Both the position numbers and the translations under genes were made by a program. Below, piece by piece: positions 42,123 through 42,143 of a stretch of DNA of 42,143 nt. Within the stretch, counting starts at the first letter, position 1. Each line of letters begins with the position of its first letter. Where the stretch lies: NCBI GenBank assembly GCA_017938245.1, contig JAGBBX010000042.1:1-42143 (forward strand), given 5' to 3'. The notes beneath the pieces were generated by a model that was not told the origin of the DNA, ran no database searches, and worked only from the letters and a program-made list of their open reading frames with translations. Source of the stretch: Bacteroidaceae bacterium (GTDB taxonomy: Bacteria > Bacteroidota > Bacteroidia > Bacteroidales > Bacteroidaceae).

Positions 42123-42143
42123 CGCCTTTGAAAAATGAAAAAA

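Overview
The window looks like a Bacteroidales chromosome; the family cannot be resolved from the sequence alone. The evidence is the promoter style (TTTG, 19-20 bases, TAnnTTTG, seen before dgt, nrdJ, trxA, greA and the S9 peptidase), the scarcity of Shine-Dalgarno sequences, the S46 and S9 exported dipeptidyl-peptidases, a B12-dependent ribonucleotide reductase, inositol-phosphate synthase, and the argR-GNAT-argG-argC-argD order known from Bacteroides. Most genes are of ordinary base composition; roughly 14.1-19.9 kb is clearly more AT-rich and reads as an accessory segment.

Layout. 0.2-4.3 kb: a redox block of thioredoxin, a four-domain CoA-disulfide-reductase/rhodanese/TusA/DsrE protein, and OxyR with Cys199/Cys208. 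4.5-6.5 kb: an exported S46 dipeptidyl-peptidase of the DPP11 (Asp/Glu) type. 6.6-13.6 kb: a replication and dNTP block, with dgt (dGTPase) overlapping a nucleotidyltransferase-like gene on the minus strand, and dnaA then nrdJ on the plus strand; a perfect DnaA box lies just upstream of the nrdJ promoter. folB follows. 14.1-14.9 kb holds no intact gene.

14.9-19.8 kb: a tight two-gene unit, a DUF1848 protein with a C-terminal CX3CX2C cluster and a large protein joining a methyltransferase-like domain to about 16 Sel1 repeats, followed by two small orphan genes preceded by strong inverted repeats. This is the best candidate here for an undescribed system. 19.9-23.2 kb: ddh and pnp on the minus strand. 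23.4-28.9 kb: a TlpA-like lipoprotein that has lost its CXXC, greA (with a terminator-like leader), a HIT protein, pyrC overlapping a stand-alone methionine-synthase activation domain, and plsC.

29-36.3 kb: lpdA, inositol-3-phosphate synthase, and the arginine operon, in which a GNAT enzyme probably supplies the first acylation step. 36.4-42 kb: an exported S9 peptidase, an outer-membrane porin-like protein, a Gate-domain membrane protein, a structured gene-free region that may encode a small RNA, a small YtxH-like protein and a 39-residue Lys/Cys-rich peptide. Both exported peptidases fit a peptide- and amino-acid-using lifestyle. Several genes depend on cobalamin or S-adenosylmethionine chemistry (nrdJ, the MetH activation domain, DUF1848 and the methyltransferase-like protein), but no cobalamin riboswitch was seen.
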